Source of the DNA: JAFANK01 sp036741695
GTDB taxonomy: Bacteria; Vulcanimicrobiota; Vulcanimicrobiia; Eremiobacterales; Eremiobacteraceae
Assembly: GCA_036741695.1 (NCBI GenBank)
Contig: DAINRU010000053.1
Span: 1 to 6,940, forward strand
DNA length: 6,940 nucleotides
Direction of reading: 5' to 3'
The number at the start of each line of letters is the position of its first letter. Position 1 is the first letter of the stretch. Shown in pieces: positions 1 to 5,819 of this stretch. A model generated the notes under the pieces. That model worked only from the letters and a program-made list of their open reading frames with translations, was not told where the DNA came from and ran no database searches. Position numbers and translations under genes: made by a program.

Positions 1-30
1 GCCGATGAGAAATATGAAGCCACCCGGTAA
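1..30 (+). CDS. C-terminal end of an upstream gene (partial)
   Basis: Reading frame 1 is open from the first base and encodes nine residues (ADEKYEATR) before a TAA stop at 28-30. The tail is charged and hydrophilic, as protein C-termini often are, and the stop is followed 15 bases later by a hairpin with a T-run. That stop-then-terminator arrangement is why I call it the end of a real gene. Nine codons are too few to assign a family, and an open stretch this short could also be chance. Confidence 0.4.
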   Translation, partial: ADEKYEATR

Positions 31-45
31 GGTCGAGTCGCGGGG

Positions 46-64
46 CGGCTTGTCAGCCGTTTTT
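46..64 (+). terminator. Small hairpin plus T5, possible terminator of the upstream gene
   Basis: CGGCT (46-50) pairs with AGCCG (55-59) around a four-base TGTC loop, and TTTTT (60-64) follows directly. The stem is only five base pairs, though GC-rich, with a possible G-T pair (45/60) extending it. It lies 15 bases after the probable upstream stop codon and ends 21 bases before the methyltransferase start. It could be a weak terminator or an attenuator through which the methyltransferase is reached by readthrough. Confidence 0.4.
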
Positions 65-69
65 AGACG

Positions 70-75
70 AAGGGA
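70..75 (+). promoter_or_regulatory. Ribosome binding site of the methyltransferase
   Basis: AAGGGA sits ten bases before the ATG at 86, slightly long but workable spacing. It decides between the start at 86 and the in-frame ATG at 5, which has no visible purine-rich site in the five bases available before it. Confidence 0.55.
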
Positions 76-85
76 ACAACACACC

Positions 86-1066
86 ATGGCCGCCGAGGGC
101 AACGCCACCACAACTCACAACGGCGCCGAGAGCGCGCAGGTTGGCACGACGAACGGCACAGCGACCGCCGCATCGGGCACGCCCAACGGTCAATCGTCGG
201 CCGCGGCGCAGAACGCGCCGCCCCCGATCGCCGCAACCGCGCAGAACGCGCTCGAAGAACTCGTCCAAGCGGCCACCGGCCGCAAAGAGCGGCCCAAGCC
301 GTGGGTCGACGTCACCTCGTACCCGTGGAGCGACGAAGCGTTTTCCGCCCGATTCGTGCGGCGCGCCAACTACCAAGAGCTCTACGGCATGAAGGAGACC
401 GGCGAAGAGGTCGACGAGCTCATCGGCCTGCTCAACATCCGGCCGAAGATGCGCGTGCTCGACGTCTGCTCCGGCAACGGGCGCCATGCCATCGCGCTCG
501 CGCTGCGCGGCTGCAAGATGACCGGCATCGACATCGGCCCGGGACCCGTCAACCTCGCGCGCGAGACCTCGCGCAACCTTGGGCTCTCGGTGGACTACCG
601 CCAAGTTGACGTGCTCAGCATCTCCTTCGAAGATGCCTACGACGCGGTCTACCTCACCTGTGCCGGACTCTCCGACTTCAGCCCAGCATCCGCGAAGGAT
701 CTGTTCACCCGGGTCGGACGCTCGCTCGTCCCCGGCGGGATGCTGGTCGCCGAGTTCATGGACGAAGCGTCGGTCAAGCCCAGCGACGTTCGCACGTGGC
801 GTTTTGTCGCCGCCGACGCGTCGCTCTTCGTCGACGGCGGACACCTCCAGCTCGACGAGCGGCTCTACGACAGCGACGCCAAGGCGGAAGTCATACGCTC
901 GTACATCGTTCCCAGCGACGGCAAGATGCGTCAGTTCGCCCGTTGCCGCCAGTATTATAAGGAAGACGAGGTCAAAGGTCTGATCTCCGCCGCGTCGCTA
1001 CAGACCGTGAGCTTCAGCCCAGGCAGCGCGCCCGGTCTCAAGAAGGTCACCGCCAAGAAGGCATAA
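86..1066 (+). CDS. Class I SAM-dependent methyltransferase with low-complexity N-terminal tail
   Basis: This encodes a 326-residue protein predicted to transfer a methyl group from S-adenosylmethionine; the acceptor is unknown. Seen in sequence: a Rossmann-type methyltransferase core with motif I VLDVCSGNG (124-132) followed by GRHAIALA, the acidic post-I strand TGIDIGP (146-152, Asp149 expected to bind the ribose hydroxyls), a DAVYL strand (186-190), and the motif III-like LVPGGMLV (214-221). The aromatic segment NYQELYGM (95-102) ahead of motif I is usual in these enzymes. Residues 1 to about 55 are rich in Ala, Thr, Asn, Gly and Gln, with no predicted fold, signal peptide or membrane segment. 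I chose ATG 86 over an in-frame ATG at position 5 because AAGGGA lies ten bases upstream (70-75) and because the longer form would translate through the 46-64 hairpin. It appears monocistronic, ending at the 1089-1126 terminator. The methyltransferase class is secure; substrate and pathway are not, and I cannot argue for a quinone methyltransferase. Confidence 0.85.
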   Translation: MAAEGNATTTHNGAESAQVGTTNGTATAASGTPNGQSSAAAQNAPPPIAATAQNALEELVQAATGRKERPKPWVDVTSYPWSDEAFSARFVRRANYQELYGMKETGEEVDELIGLLNIRPKMRVLDVCSGNGRHAIALALRGCKMTGIDIGPGPVNLARETSRNLGLSVDYRQVDVLSISFEDAYDAVYLTCAGLSDFSPASAKDLFTRVGRSLVPGGMLVAEFMDEASVKPSDVRTWRFVAADASLFVDGGHLQLDERLYDSDAKAEVIRSYIVPSDGKMRQFARCRQYYKEDEVKGLISAASLQTVSFSPGSAPGLKKVTAKKA

Positions 1067-1088
1067 GCCGCACACTCAGGTAGCACAG

Positions 1089-1126
1089 CGAAGCGACGGA
1101 CGTACGGTCCGTCGCTTCGTTTCTTT
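1089..1126 (+). terminator. Strong intrinsic terminator between convergent genes
   Basis: CGAAGCGACGGAC (1089-1101) pairs perfectly over 13 base pairs with GTCCGTCGCTTCG (1107-1119) around a five-base loop, and TTTCTTT (1120-1126) follows. It begins 23 bases after the methyltransferase stop, so it fits as that gene's terminator. The T-tract runs into the stop codon of the convergent binding-protein gene (complement of 1125-1127). On the minus strand the same hairpin lies five bases past that gene's stop but lacks a good U-tract, so minus-strand termination would be weaker; it may still protect that mRNA's 3' end. Confidence 0.85.
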
Positions 1127-2312
1127 AGCGCAGCACGGCTGGATTGGGCAGCGCCGATCCCAGGTATTTGAAACTACCCGTGTCGACTTTATAGAAGTAG
1201 AGGTTGGGATCCGACGGATCGCCATTGGGGCGGAACGACACCTCGCCGATGGCGGTCGGGAAGATCCCGTTGGAGAGCTGGCGGATAATGCTCGTCTTGT
1301 CGGCGCTGCGTCCTTGCACGGCGGCATCGATCGCGACCTGGGCGGCGACGTAGCCGAACAGCGCATACGCCGACAGCCGGCCATGCTGCGCTTGATAGTG
1401 CTGCTGGAACTGCTGCGCGGCGGGGATGAACTGCACGGGCGGCACGCAGGTGCCGACGATCATCCCGTCGGCTGCCGCTTTGAACGCCTTGTCCTGGAGC
1501 AGTGCGTCGCTAAAGAGCGTGCCCGGGGCCATGAGAGGTGCGGTCACGCCGGCCTTGCGCAAAGCCTCGATCACCTGAGCCATGAGATCGCCGCGCCCCG
1601 TGACGTACAAGAGGTCGGGCGGATCTGCGACCACTTTGGCGATGGTCGCTTTGAGATTTTTGAGGTCGACGTCGACGGAGAGATCGGTCGTCTTGAAGCC
1701 GCCCGCGCCCGCGGCGTAGTTCACGAACGAGGTGGCCGTGCTGTTGCCGTAGTCGTCCTGCTCCCAGATGACCGTGACTTTGCTCGGCTTGAGGTTACGC
1801 GCGGCATAGCGAGCGGCGAGCGCTCCTTCGACCGTGTCCGGTGCGCAGAGCCGGAAGACGTCGTTGTAGCCCTGCTGGGTGAGCGCCGACAGGGGCGAGG
1901 TGGGGACGATGAGCGGGATGCCCGCCTCGTGGTAGACGTGCAGCGCGAGGAAGGTCTCCTGACCGCCGAGATGGCCGATCACGATCGCGTTCTTCGGATC
2001 GACGAGCACGAATTGCGCTTGCTGCTCTGCGATGCCAGGGTCGTTCTGGTCGTCAAAGCTCGTCATAGACCAGGCGAAGTCCGTGAGTCCGCGGGCTGCG
2101 TTGGCGTCGTTGATCGCCTGCTGCACGCCTGCCGACAGATCCCAGCCAAGCTGTTTGTCGGGTCCTGACAGCGGTGCGACGACCGCGATCTGGACCTGCT
2201 TGGCATACGGCGGGAAGTCCTCATCGGCCCCAGCGGCGCGCGGCACGACGAGCGCGAGCGCAAACAAGCCAGCGAGGGAGAGGATGCGGATGACGGTCTG
2301 AGATCTTGACAT
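1125..2312 (-). CDS. Branched-chain amino acid-type ABC transporter substrate-binding protein (periplasmic, orphan)
   Basis: This is a 395-residue periplasmic binding protein of the LivJ/LivK type (Peripla_BP_6 fold), expected to capture a small ligand outside the cytoplasmic membrane and pass it to an ABC permease. Seen: a Sec signal peptide with basic start (Arg3, Arg9), hydrophobic core about 10-23 and a likely signal peptidase I site after Ala-Gly-Ala (27-29). The mature part opens with the typical strand IAVVAPLSGPDKQLG (42-56). Further family signatures are the VIGHLGGQET loop (111-120), GIPLIVPTSP (131-140), and WEQDDYGNSTATSF (183-196) at the second lobe. Length is normal for the family. 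It is last in the ubiD-ubiA cluster: only ten bases separate it from the prenyltransferase stop, and AAAGGA (2319-2324) precedes the ATG by six bases. No LivH, LivM, LivG or LivF homologue occurs in the window. The ligand cannot be read; this family also binds amides, urea and aromatic acids. Confidence 0.9.
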   Translation of the reverse strand: MSRSQTVIRILSLAGLFALALVVPRAAGADEDFPPYAKQVQIAVVAPLSGPDKQLGWDLSAGVQQAINDANAARGLTDFAWSMTSFDDQNDPGIAEQQAQFVLVDPKNAIVIGHLGGQETFLALHVYHEAGIPLIVPTSPLSALTQQGYNDVFRLCAPDTVEGALAARYAARNLKPSKVTVIWEQDDYGNSTATSFVNYAAGAGGFKTTDLSVDVDLKNLKATIAKVVADPPDLLYVTGRGDLMAQVIEALRKAGVTAPLMAPGTLFSDALLQDKAFKAAADGMIVGTCVPPVQFIPAAQQFQQHYQAQHGRLSAYALFGYVAAQVAIDAAVQGRSADKTSIIRQLSNGIFPTAIGEVSFRPNGDPSDPNLYFYKVDTGSFKYLGSALPNPAVLR

Positions 2313-2318
2313 GGGCGT

Positions 2319-2324
2319 TCCTTT
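2319..2324 (-). promoter_or_regulatory. Ribosome binding site of the binding protein, overlapping the prenyltransferase stop
   Basis: On the minus strand AAAGGA lies six bases before the ATG at 2312 and shares bases with the TAA stop of the upstream prenyltransferase (complement of 2323-2325). This is a good Shine-Dalgarno and indicates that both genes are on one transcript, with possible translational coupling. Confidence 0.75.
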
Positions 2325-3177
2325 AGGTCACGACGACCGACGCGGTGGTGGAGAGAAAAAAGGCCACCGAGAACAGCATGTTGGCGTTGAAGATGGCGGC
2401 ATTGAGCGCGAAGACATCGGGTTGACGGGCGATGAGCCGGCGCTCGTAGACGAGCAGCAGCGCCGCGAAGACGACGCCGAGCCAGTACAAGGGATGGACG
2501 CGGGCCATAATGCCGCACAGTGCCAGCGCAGCGATGACGAGCACGTGCAAGAGCGCCGGGACGACGAGCCCCGGGCCACTGCCGAAACGAGCCGGGATCG
2601 AGAACACGCCCTCGCGCAGATCGAAGTCCCGGTCCATGAGCGCATAGAGGATGTCAAAACCGGCGACCCACAGGGTGACAGCCGCGAAGAGCAGGAACGC
2701 CGCCGGTTCGAACCGGCCGGTCACAGCTATCCACGCGCCCAGCGGCGCTAAGCCATCCACCGCGCCGAGAACGAAGTGCACAGCCCACGTCCAGCGCTTG
2801 ACGAGCGGATACACGAGCACGGCGCCCGCGCCGATCGGCAGCAACGCAAGACAGAGCGGATTGAGCTGCCAGGCAGCAACGGTCAAGAGGGCGATGCCGG
2901 CGACGATCGCCCACACCATGGTGGAGCTGGGCAACCGCCCCGACGCGACAAGCCGCCCGGCCGTCCGCGGATTGCGAGCATCCATGCGTGCGTCGAGCAA
3001 CCGGTTCGCCGCCATGGCAGCCGTGCGCGCACCCAGCACGGCGAGCGTCACCCAAACGATGACGTGGAGCGAGGGGATGCCGCGAGCCGCCAAGAGCGCG
3101 CCGACGTAGGCGAATGGCAGCGCGAACAGCGTGTGTTCGATCTTGATCTCTTCGAGGAGACGTCTGATGGCGGTCAT
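2323..3177 (-). CDS. mqnP: UbiA-family aromatic prenyltransferase, probable menaquinone-pathway MqnP-like
   Basis: This is a 284-residue integral membrane prenyltransferase that joins a polyprenyl diphosphate to an aromatic acid, making the lipid-soluble quinone precursor. Seen: the first Asp-rich motif NRLLDARMDARNPRT (58-72, Asp62 and Asp66), which with Mg2+ binds the diphosphate, and the second, FDILYALMDRDFD (174-186, Asp182 and Asp186), followed by the family sequence GVFSIPARFGSG. Between and after them are about eight to nine hydrophobic segments, as expected. Family knowledge: the FDILYAL plus SIPARFG pattern is typical of the 4-hydroxybenzoate polyprenyltransferase-like group that includes MqnP of the futalosine route, which prenylates 1,4-dihydroxy-6-naphthoate. 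I chose ATG 3177, not the longer frame to 3270, because the protein homology starts there and ATG 3177 overlaps the ubiD stop as ATGA. No clear Shine-Dalgarno precedes it, so translation is probably coupled to ubiD. A true ubiquinone UbiA is the main alternative. Confidence 0.87.
   Translation of the reverse strand: MTAIRRLLEEIKIEHTLFALPFAYVGALLAARGIPSLHVIVWVTLAVLGARTAAMAANRLLDARMDARNPRTAGRLVASGRLPSSTMVWAIVAGIALLTVAAWQLNPLCLALLPIGAGAVLVYPLVKRWTWAVHFVLGAVDGLAPLGAWIAVTGRFEPAAFLLFAAVTLWVAGFDILYALMDRDFDLREGVFSIPARFGSGPGLVVPALLHVLVIAALALCGIMARVHPLYWLGVVFAALLLVYERRLIARQPDVFALNAAIFNANMLFSVAFFLSTTASVVVT
3174..3177 (-). promoter_or_regulatory. ATGA stop/start overlap coupling ubiD and ubiA homologues
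   Basis: On the minus strand the prenyltransferase ATG (3177-3175) overlaps the decarboxylase TGA (3176-3174). There is no convincing Shine-Dalgarno inside the end of the decarboxylase gene, so termination-reinitiation is the likely mode of translation. It also decides the prenyltransferase start. Confidence 0.75.
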
Positions 3178-4646
3178 GGCTGCAGGATGTGCGGGTCGAG
3201 GCCGAATTCTTCCCAGCGCCGGCTCACCGCCTGCCGGATCTCGTCGTTCATGACGACCTGACCCGGCCACTCGCGCTGGTAGCCTTCTTCGGCTGATTTG
3301 CGGGTGGCGTCGATGCCGAGCTTCGTCCCCAAGGCTGGTAGCGGCGCCGCATGGTCGAGCGCATCCACAGGTCCGGGGGCGAGCACGAGATCGCGGCCCG
3401 CGTCGACGTTATTGAGCGCGGTCCAGGCCGTGACGCTCAGATCATGCACGTCGATGTCGGCATCCACCACGAGAATATTGCGGGTGAGCATCATCATGTG
3501 CCCGAGACCCCACAAACCGTACATGATCTTCTTGGCGTGTCCGGGATAGCGTTTGCGGATCGAGACGATGACGAGGTTCTGGAAGACGCCCTCGGCCGGG
3601 AAATTATAGTCGACGACCTCGGGCATCATCTGCTGGAGTAACGGAAGGAAAAGCCGCTCCGTTGCCTTGCCCAGCCAGTAGTCCTCCATGGGCGGCCGTC
3701 CGACGACCGTGGTCCAATAGATCGGGTCGCGTCGGCGCGTCAGGCAGGTGACGTGGAAGACCGGATACTCATCGGCAAGCGAGTAGACCCCGGTGTGGTC
3801 GCCGAACGGTCCCTCGCGTCGCAGCTCGGCGTTATCCACATATCCCTCGAGCACGATCTCAGCTTCCGCCGGGACTTTGAGATCGACCGACCTGCAGGCG
3901 ACCATCGGCACGCTCTTACCGCGCAGAAAACCCGCCAGCATCATCTCGTCGATGCCGCTGGGCAGTGGCGCGCTGGCCGCGTAGACGGTCGCTGGGTCAG
4001 CCCCGATGGCCACCGCGACCGGCATGCGAGCGTTCGCGCCGGTGGAGTCTTGATGTTCGCGGCCGTGCTTGTGGCGCTGCCAGTGCATGCCCGTGGTGCG
4101 CTCGTCATACACTTGCATGCGATACATGCCGACGTTTTGCGAGCCCGTGATGGGGTCTTTTGTGAAGACGAGCGGGAGCGTGATATACGGTCCGCCGTCC
4201 TCGGGCCAGGTGGTCAGAATAGGTAGCGCGCGCAGGTCGACCTGGTCGCCTTCTGTGACGACCTCTTGGCACGGAGCGGAGCGCACCGCGCGCGGCAAAA
4301 GGCTGGCAAGCTCGCCCAATTGCAGCACGGCACCAAGCTTATCGGCAAGCCCTGGGGCGGGTTGCGCAAGCTTGAGCAGCTTGCGCACGCGGTCGCCGAG
4401 CTCGTCGAGGTTCACCACCCCGAGCGCCCTGGCCATGCGCGCCTCCGTCGCCAGCGCGTTGATGAGCAGAGGGAACTTCGAGCCTTTGACCTGGGTGAAG
4501 AAGAGCGCGGGACCGCCGGACGAGTGCTTGACGCAGCGATCCGCGATCTCGGTGATCTCGAGCTTCGGGTCGACCAGCGCGTCGATCTGACGCAACTCGC
4601 CCCGAGCGCGGAGATCGGCGACGAATTCTTGGAGATTCGCGTACAT
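3174..4646 (-). CDS. mqnL: UbiD-family prenylated-FMN decarboxylase, probable menaquinone-pathway MqnL-like
   Basis: This is a 490-residue (de)carboxylase using prenylated FMN made by a UbiX partner, removing the ring carboxyl group from the prenylated aromatic acid. Seen: NVGMYRMQV (171-179), where Asn171 matches the metal ligand and Arg176 the catalytic arginine of Fdc1/UbiD; GMHWQRHKHG (186-195), with His188 as a second metal ligand; DEMMLAGFLRG (233-243), with Glu234 as the third; and REGPFGDHTGVY (277-288), where Glu278 and Asp283 complete the E-R-D catalytic set. The C-terminal region carries the expected GTKLGIDATRK segment. All key residues are present and the length is normal for UbiD, so the enzyme looks intact. 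The ATG at 4646 is followed by the usual N-terminus (NLQEFVADLRARGELRQI), but only a weak GAG-rich stretch precedes it. It overlaps the prenyltransferase start by four bases (ATGA). UbiX is not in the window. The futalosine-pathway role is inferred from pairing with the prenyltransferase; ubiquinone-type UbiD or another aromatic decarboxylase is possible. Confidence 0.93.
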   Translation of the reverse strand: MYANLQEFVADLRARGELRQIDALVDPKLEITEIADRCVKHSSGGPALFFTQVKGSKFPLLINALATEARMARALGVVNLDELGDRVRKLLKLAQPAPGLADKLGAVLQLGELASLLPRAVRSAPCQEVVTEGDQVDLRALPILTTWPEDGGPYITLPLVFTKDPITGSQNVGMYRMQVYDERTTGMHWQRHKHGREHQDSTGANARMPVAVAIGADPATVYAASAPLPSGIDEMMLAGFLRGKSVPMVACRSVDLKVPAEAEIVLEGYVDNAELRREGPFGDHTGVYSLADEYPVFHVTCLTRRRDPIYWTTVVGRPPMEDYWLGKATERLFLPLLQQMMPEVVDYNFPAEGVFQNLVIVSIRKRYPGHAKKIMYGLWGLGHMMMLTRNILVVDADIDVHDLSVTAWTALNNVDAGRDLVLAPGPVDALDHAAPLPALGTKLGIDATRKSAEEGYQREWPGQVVMNDEIRQAVSRRWEEFGLDPHILQP

Positions 4647-4783
4647 CGGAGTTCGCTCGTTCTCAAAGCCCGCCGCAAAAGCCTCGCTCGGCCGATGCTG
4701 GATGCGATGCGCGTCGCACGGCTCGGCGGCAGTGAGCCCACAGCCAGTAATTCACTGACAGAAGGTTGCCTAGCCGGCCGCGT
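4647..4783 (-). other. 137-base gap between the DUF5996 gene and the quinone operon
   Basis: This non-coding stretch is on the upstream side of the decarboxylase gene and is the natural place for the operon promoter. I see no convincing -35/-10 pair, no T-tailed terminator hairpin for DUF5996 and no riboswitch-like structure. A 12-base word, CTTTGAGAACGA on the minus strand (4668-4657), recurs upstream of DUF5996. Whether DUF5996 is cotranscribed with ubiD cannot be decided. Confidence 0.4.
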
Positions 4784-5674
4784 TCATTCCAGACGAGCGC
4801 GATCCCATCCGGCGAGCGCCGCGCTCGCCTCATACGTGCTTGCAAAGAACTCCTTGAGTGTGTCGGCCGGCGAGGGTGCGCTGCGCACGTCGTCATAACG
4901 CAAGATGAACAGCCCCAGCTGCTCGTTCCAGAACGCTGCGCTTGGCCGGATGGTGGCACGCTCGATACCCGCGGGTTTGGGATAGACGTACGAAGCGAGT
5001 GCGGGTTCTGGAAAACGCGGGTCACCCGGCCAGAAACCGGCGTAGATCTCTTGCGCGTCCATCGACAAGCGGTAGAGCATATTGGCGCCGGGCGGTGGCG
5101 TCGCGGGCAGCCCGGAGTAGCGGGTATAGGCCAGGTCGAACCCTCCCCAAAAAAAGTGCACGGGGGTGTGTCGTCCGCGGAACGGGGCTCGATGCCGCTT
5201 CAATGACGTGTCGACCTGCTTAAGGATTTGCCAGAAGCGATGCACGCTCTCGGCATCGTATGATGCGTGCTTTGTGTCCTCGTGGAAGGGCGTGAGATCG
5301 GCTACCTCTTGTGGCATGGGTGTGATAGCGCACGTGATCTTTAGCTCGCCGAGCAGCGTCATGAACTCCTTGTAGAAATCGGCGACCGAGCGTGGAGCGA
5401 GCGCGATGCTGCGGATGCCACCATCGCTTGTCGTCAAAACGACCCGGTGCGCGATGAAATCGAAATCGATCTGCAGCGTGCGATCGCCGCTGCACGGCAT
5501 CGGACCCGTGGTCATGCCGCGCGCGGTCAGATAGAGCGTCACGTGCGCGAACTCGGGTTCGGGCGGCGAGAGCTCGAGCCGGACCTTGCCCACGATCTGC
5601 GTGTACAGCTGCAAGGTGTCGCGGGTGTCTTGCCACGATTCAAGAGGTAACGGGGGCCACAGCATCTCAGGCAT
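4784..5674 (-). CDS. DUF5996 family protein (function unknown)
   Basis: This encodes a 296-residue, probably cytoplasmic protein with no signal peptide or membrane segment. I recognise it as DUF5996 from the ordered family blocks: WPPLPLESWQDTRDTLQLYTQ near the N-terminus (residues 6-26) leading into IVGKVRLELSPP (27-38), then a VTLYLTARGMTTGPMP strand, IDFDFIAHRVVLTTSDG, the LAPRSVADFYKEFM helix, HEDTKHASYD, the very conserved PVHFFWGGFDLAYTRYSG, and the closing STYEASAALAGWDRARLE. Length and both ends match the family, so it is full-length. No function is established for the family that I know of, and I see no recognised catalytic motif; the repeated conserved aromatics and the His/Trp/Asp-rich core block are consistent with an enzyme or ligand-binding fold, but that is speculation. 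The start at 5674 is supported by AAGGGAG (5683-5689) eight bases upstream. It runs in the same direction as the quinone genes but 137 bases ahead, and is divergent from the propeller lipoprotein. Confidence 0.85.
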   Translation of the reverse strand: MPEMLWPPLPLESWQDTRDTLQLYTQIVGKVRLELSPPEPEFAHVTLYLTARGMTTGPMPCSGDRTLQIDFDFIAHRVVLTTSDGGIRSIALAPRSVADFYKEFMTLLGELKITCAITPMPQEVADLTPFHEDTKHASYDAESVHRFWQILKQVDTSLKRHRAPFRGRHTPVHFFWGGFDLAYTRYSGLPATPPPGANMLYRLSMDAQEIYAGFWPGDPRFPEPALASYVYPKPAGIERATIRPSAAFWNEQLGLFILRYDDVRSAPSPADTLKEFFASTYEASAALAGWDRARLE

Positions 5675-5682
5675 CGATGCGT

Positions 5683-5689
5683 CTCCCTT
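5683..5689 (-). promoter_or_regulatory. Ribosome binding site of the DUF5996 gene
   Basis: AAGGGAG on the minus strand lies eight bases before the ATG at 5674, close to ideal spacing. It fixes this start and argues against the alternative overlapping frame that begins farther upstream at 5841. Confidence 0.7.
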
Positions 5690-5819
5690 GGCTGGGGTGT
5701 CGGGATGCCGTTCGTTCTCAAAGTTTCGGGGGAAAGCCTGGTTGACGGGGTTGCGGTCGTCCTAGCCGATGCGCGGACAATTGGAGCGGAGTATTTGGAG
5801 CGAGAATGAACAGAGGTCC

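Noticed and set aside
53..844. Long minus-strand open frame (263 codons) antisense to the methyltransferase
   Set aside because: Its product is Arg/Gly/Val-rich without recognisable motifs, and the plus-strand frame has clear methyltransferase motifs. It is a mirror of GC-rich codon use.
1314..2168. Plus-strand open frame (284 codons) antisense to the binding protein
   Set aside because: The product is Arg/Asp/Val-rich low-information sequence, and the minus-strand frame has a signal peptide and family motifs throughout.
3178..3270. Upstream extension of the prenyltransferase by 31 codons
   Set aside because: The added residues are Arg/Pro/Gly-rich translation of the ubiD 3' end in another frame, and UbiA family proteins begin at the chosen start.
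3753..4226. Plus-strand open frame antisense to the UbiD-family gene
   Set aside because: It lies over the catalytic part of an intact UbiD protein and shows no domain or start signal of its own.
5742..5770. Possible promoter for the propeller gene (TTGACG at 5742-5747)
   Set aside because: The -35-like box is good, but no acceptable -10 box follows at 16-18 bases (GCCGAT is poor), so I do not list it as a feature.
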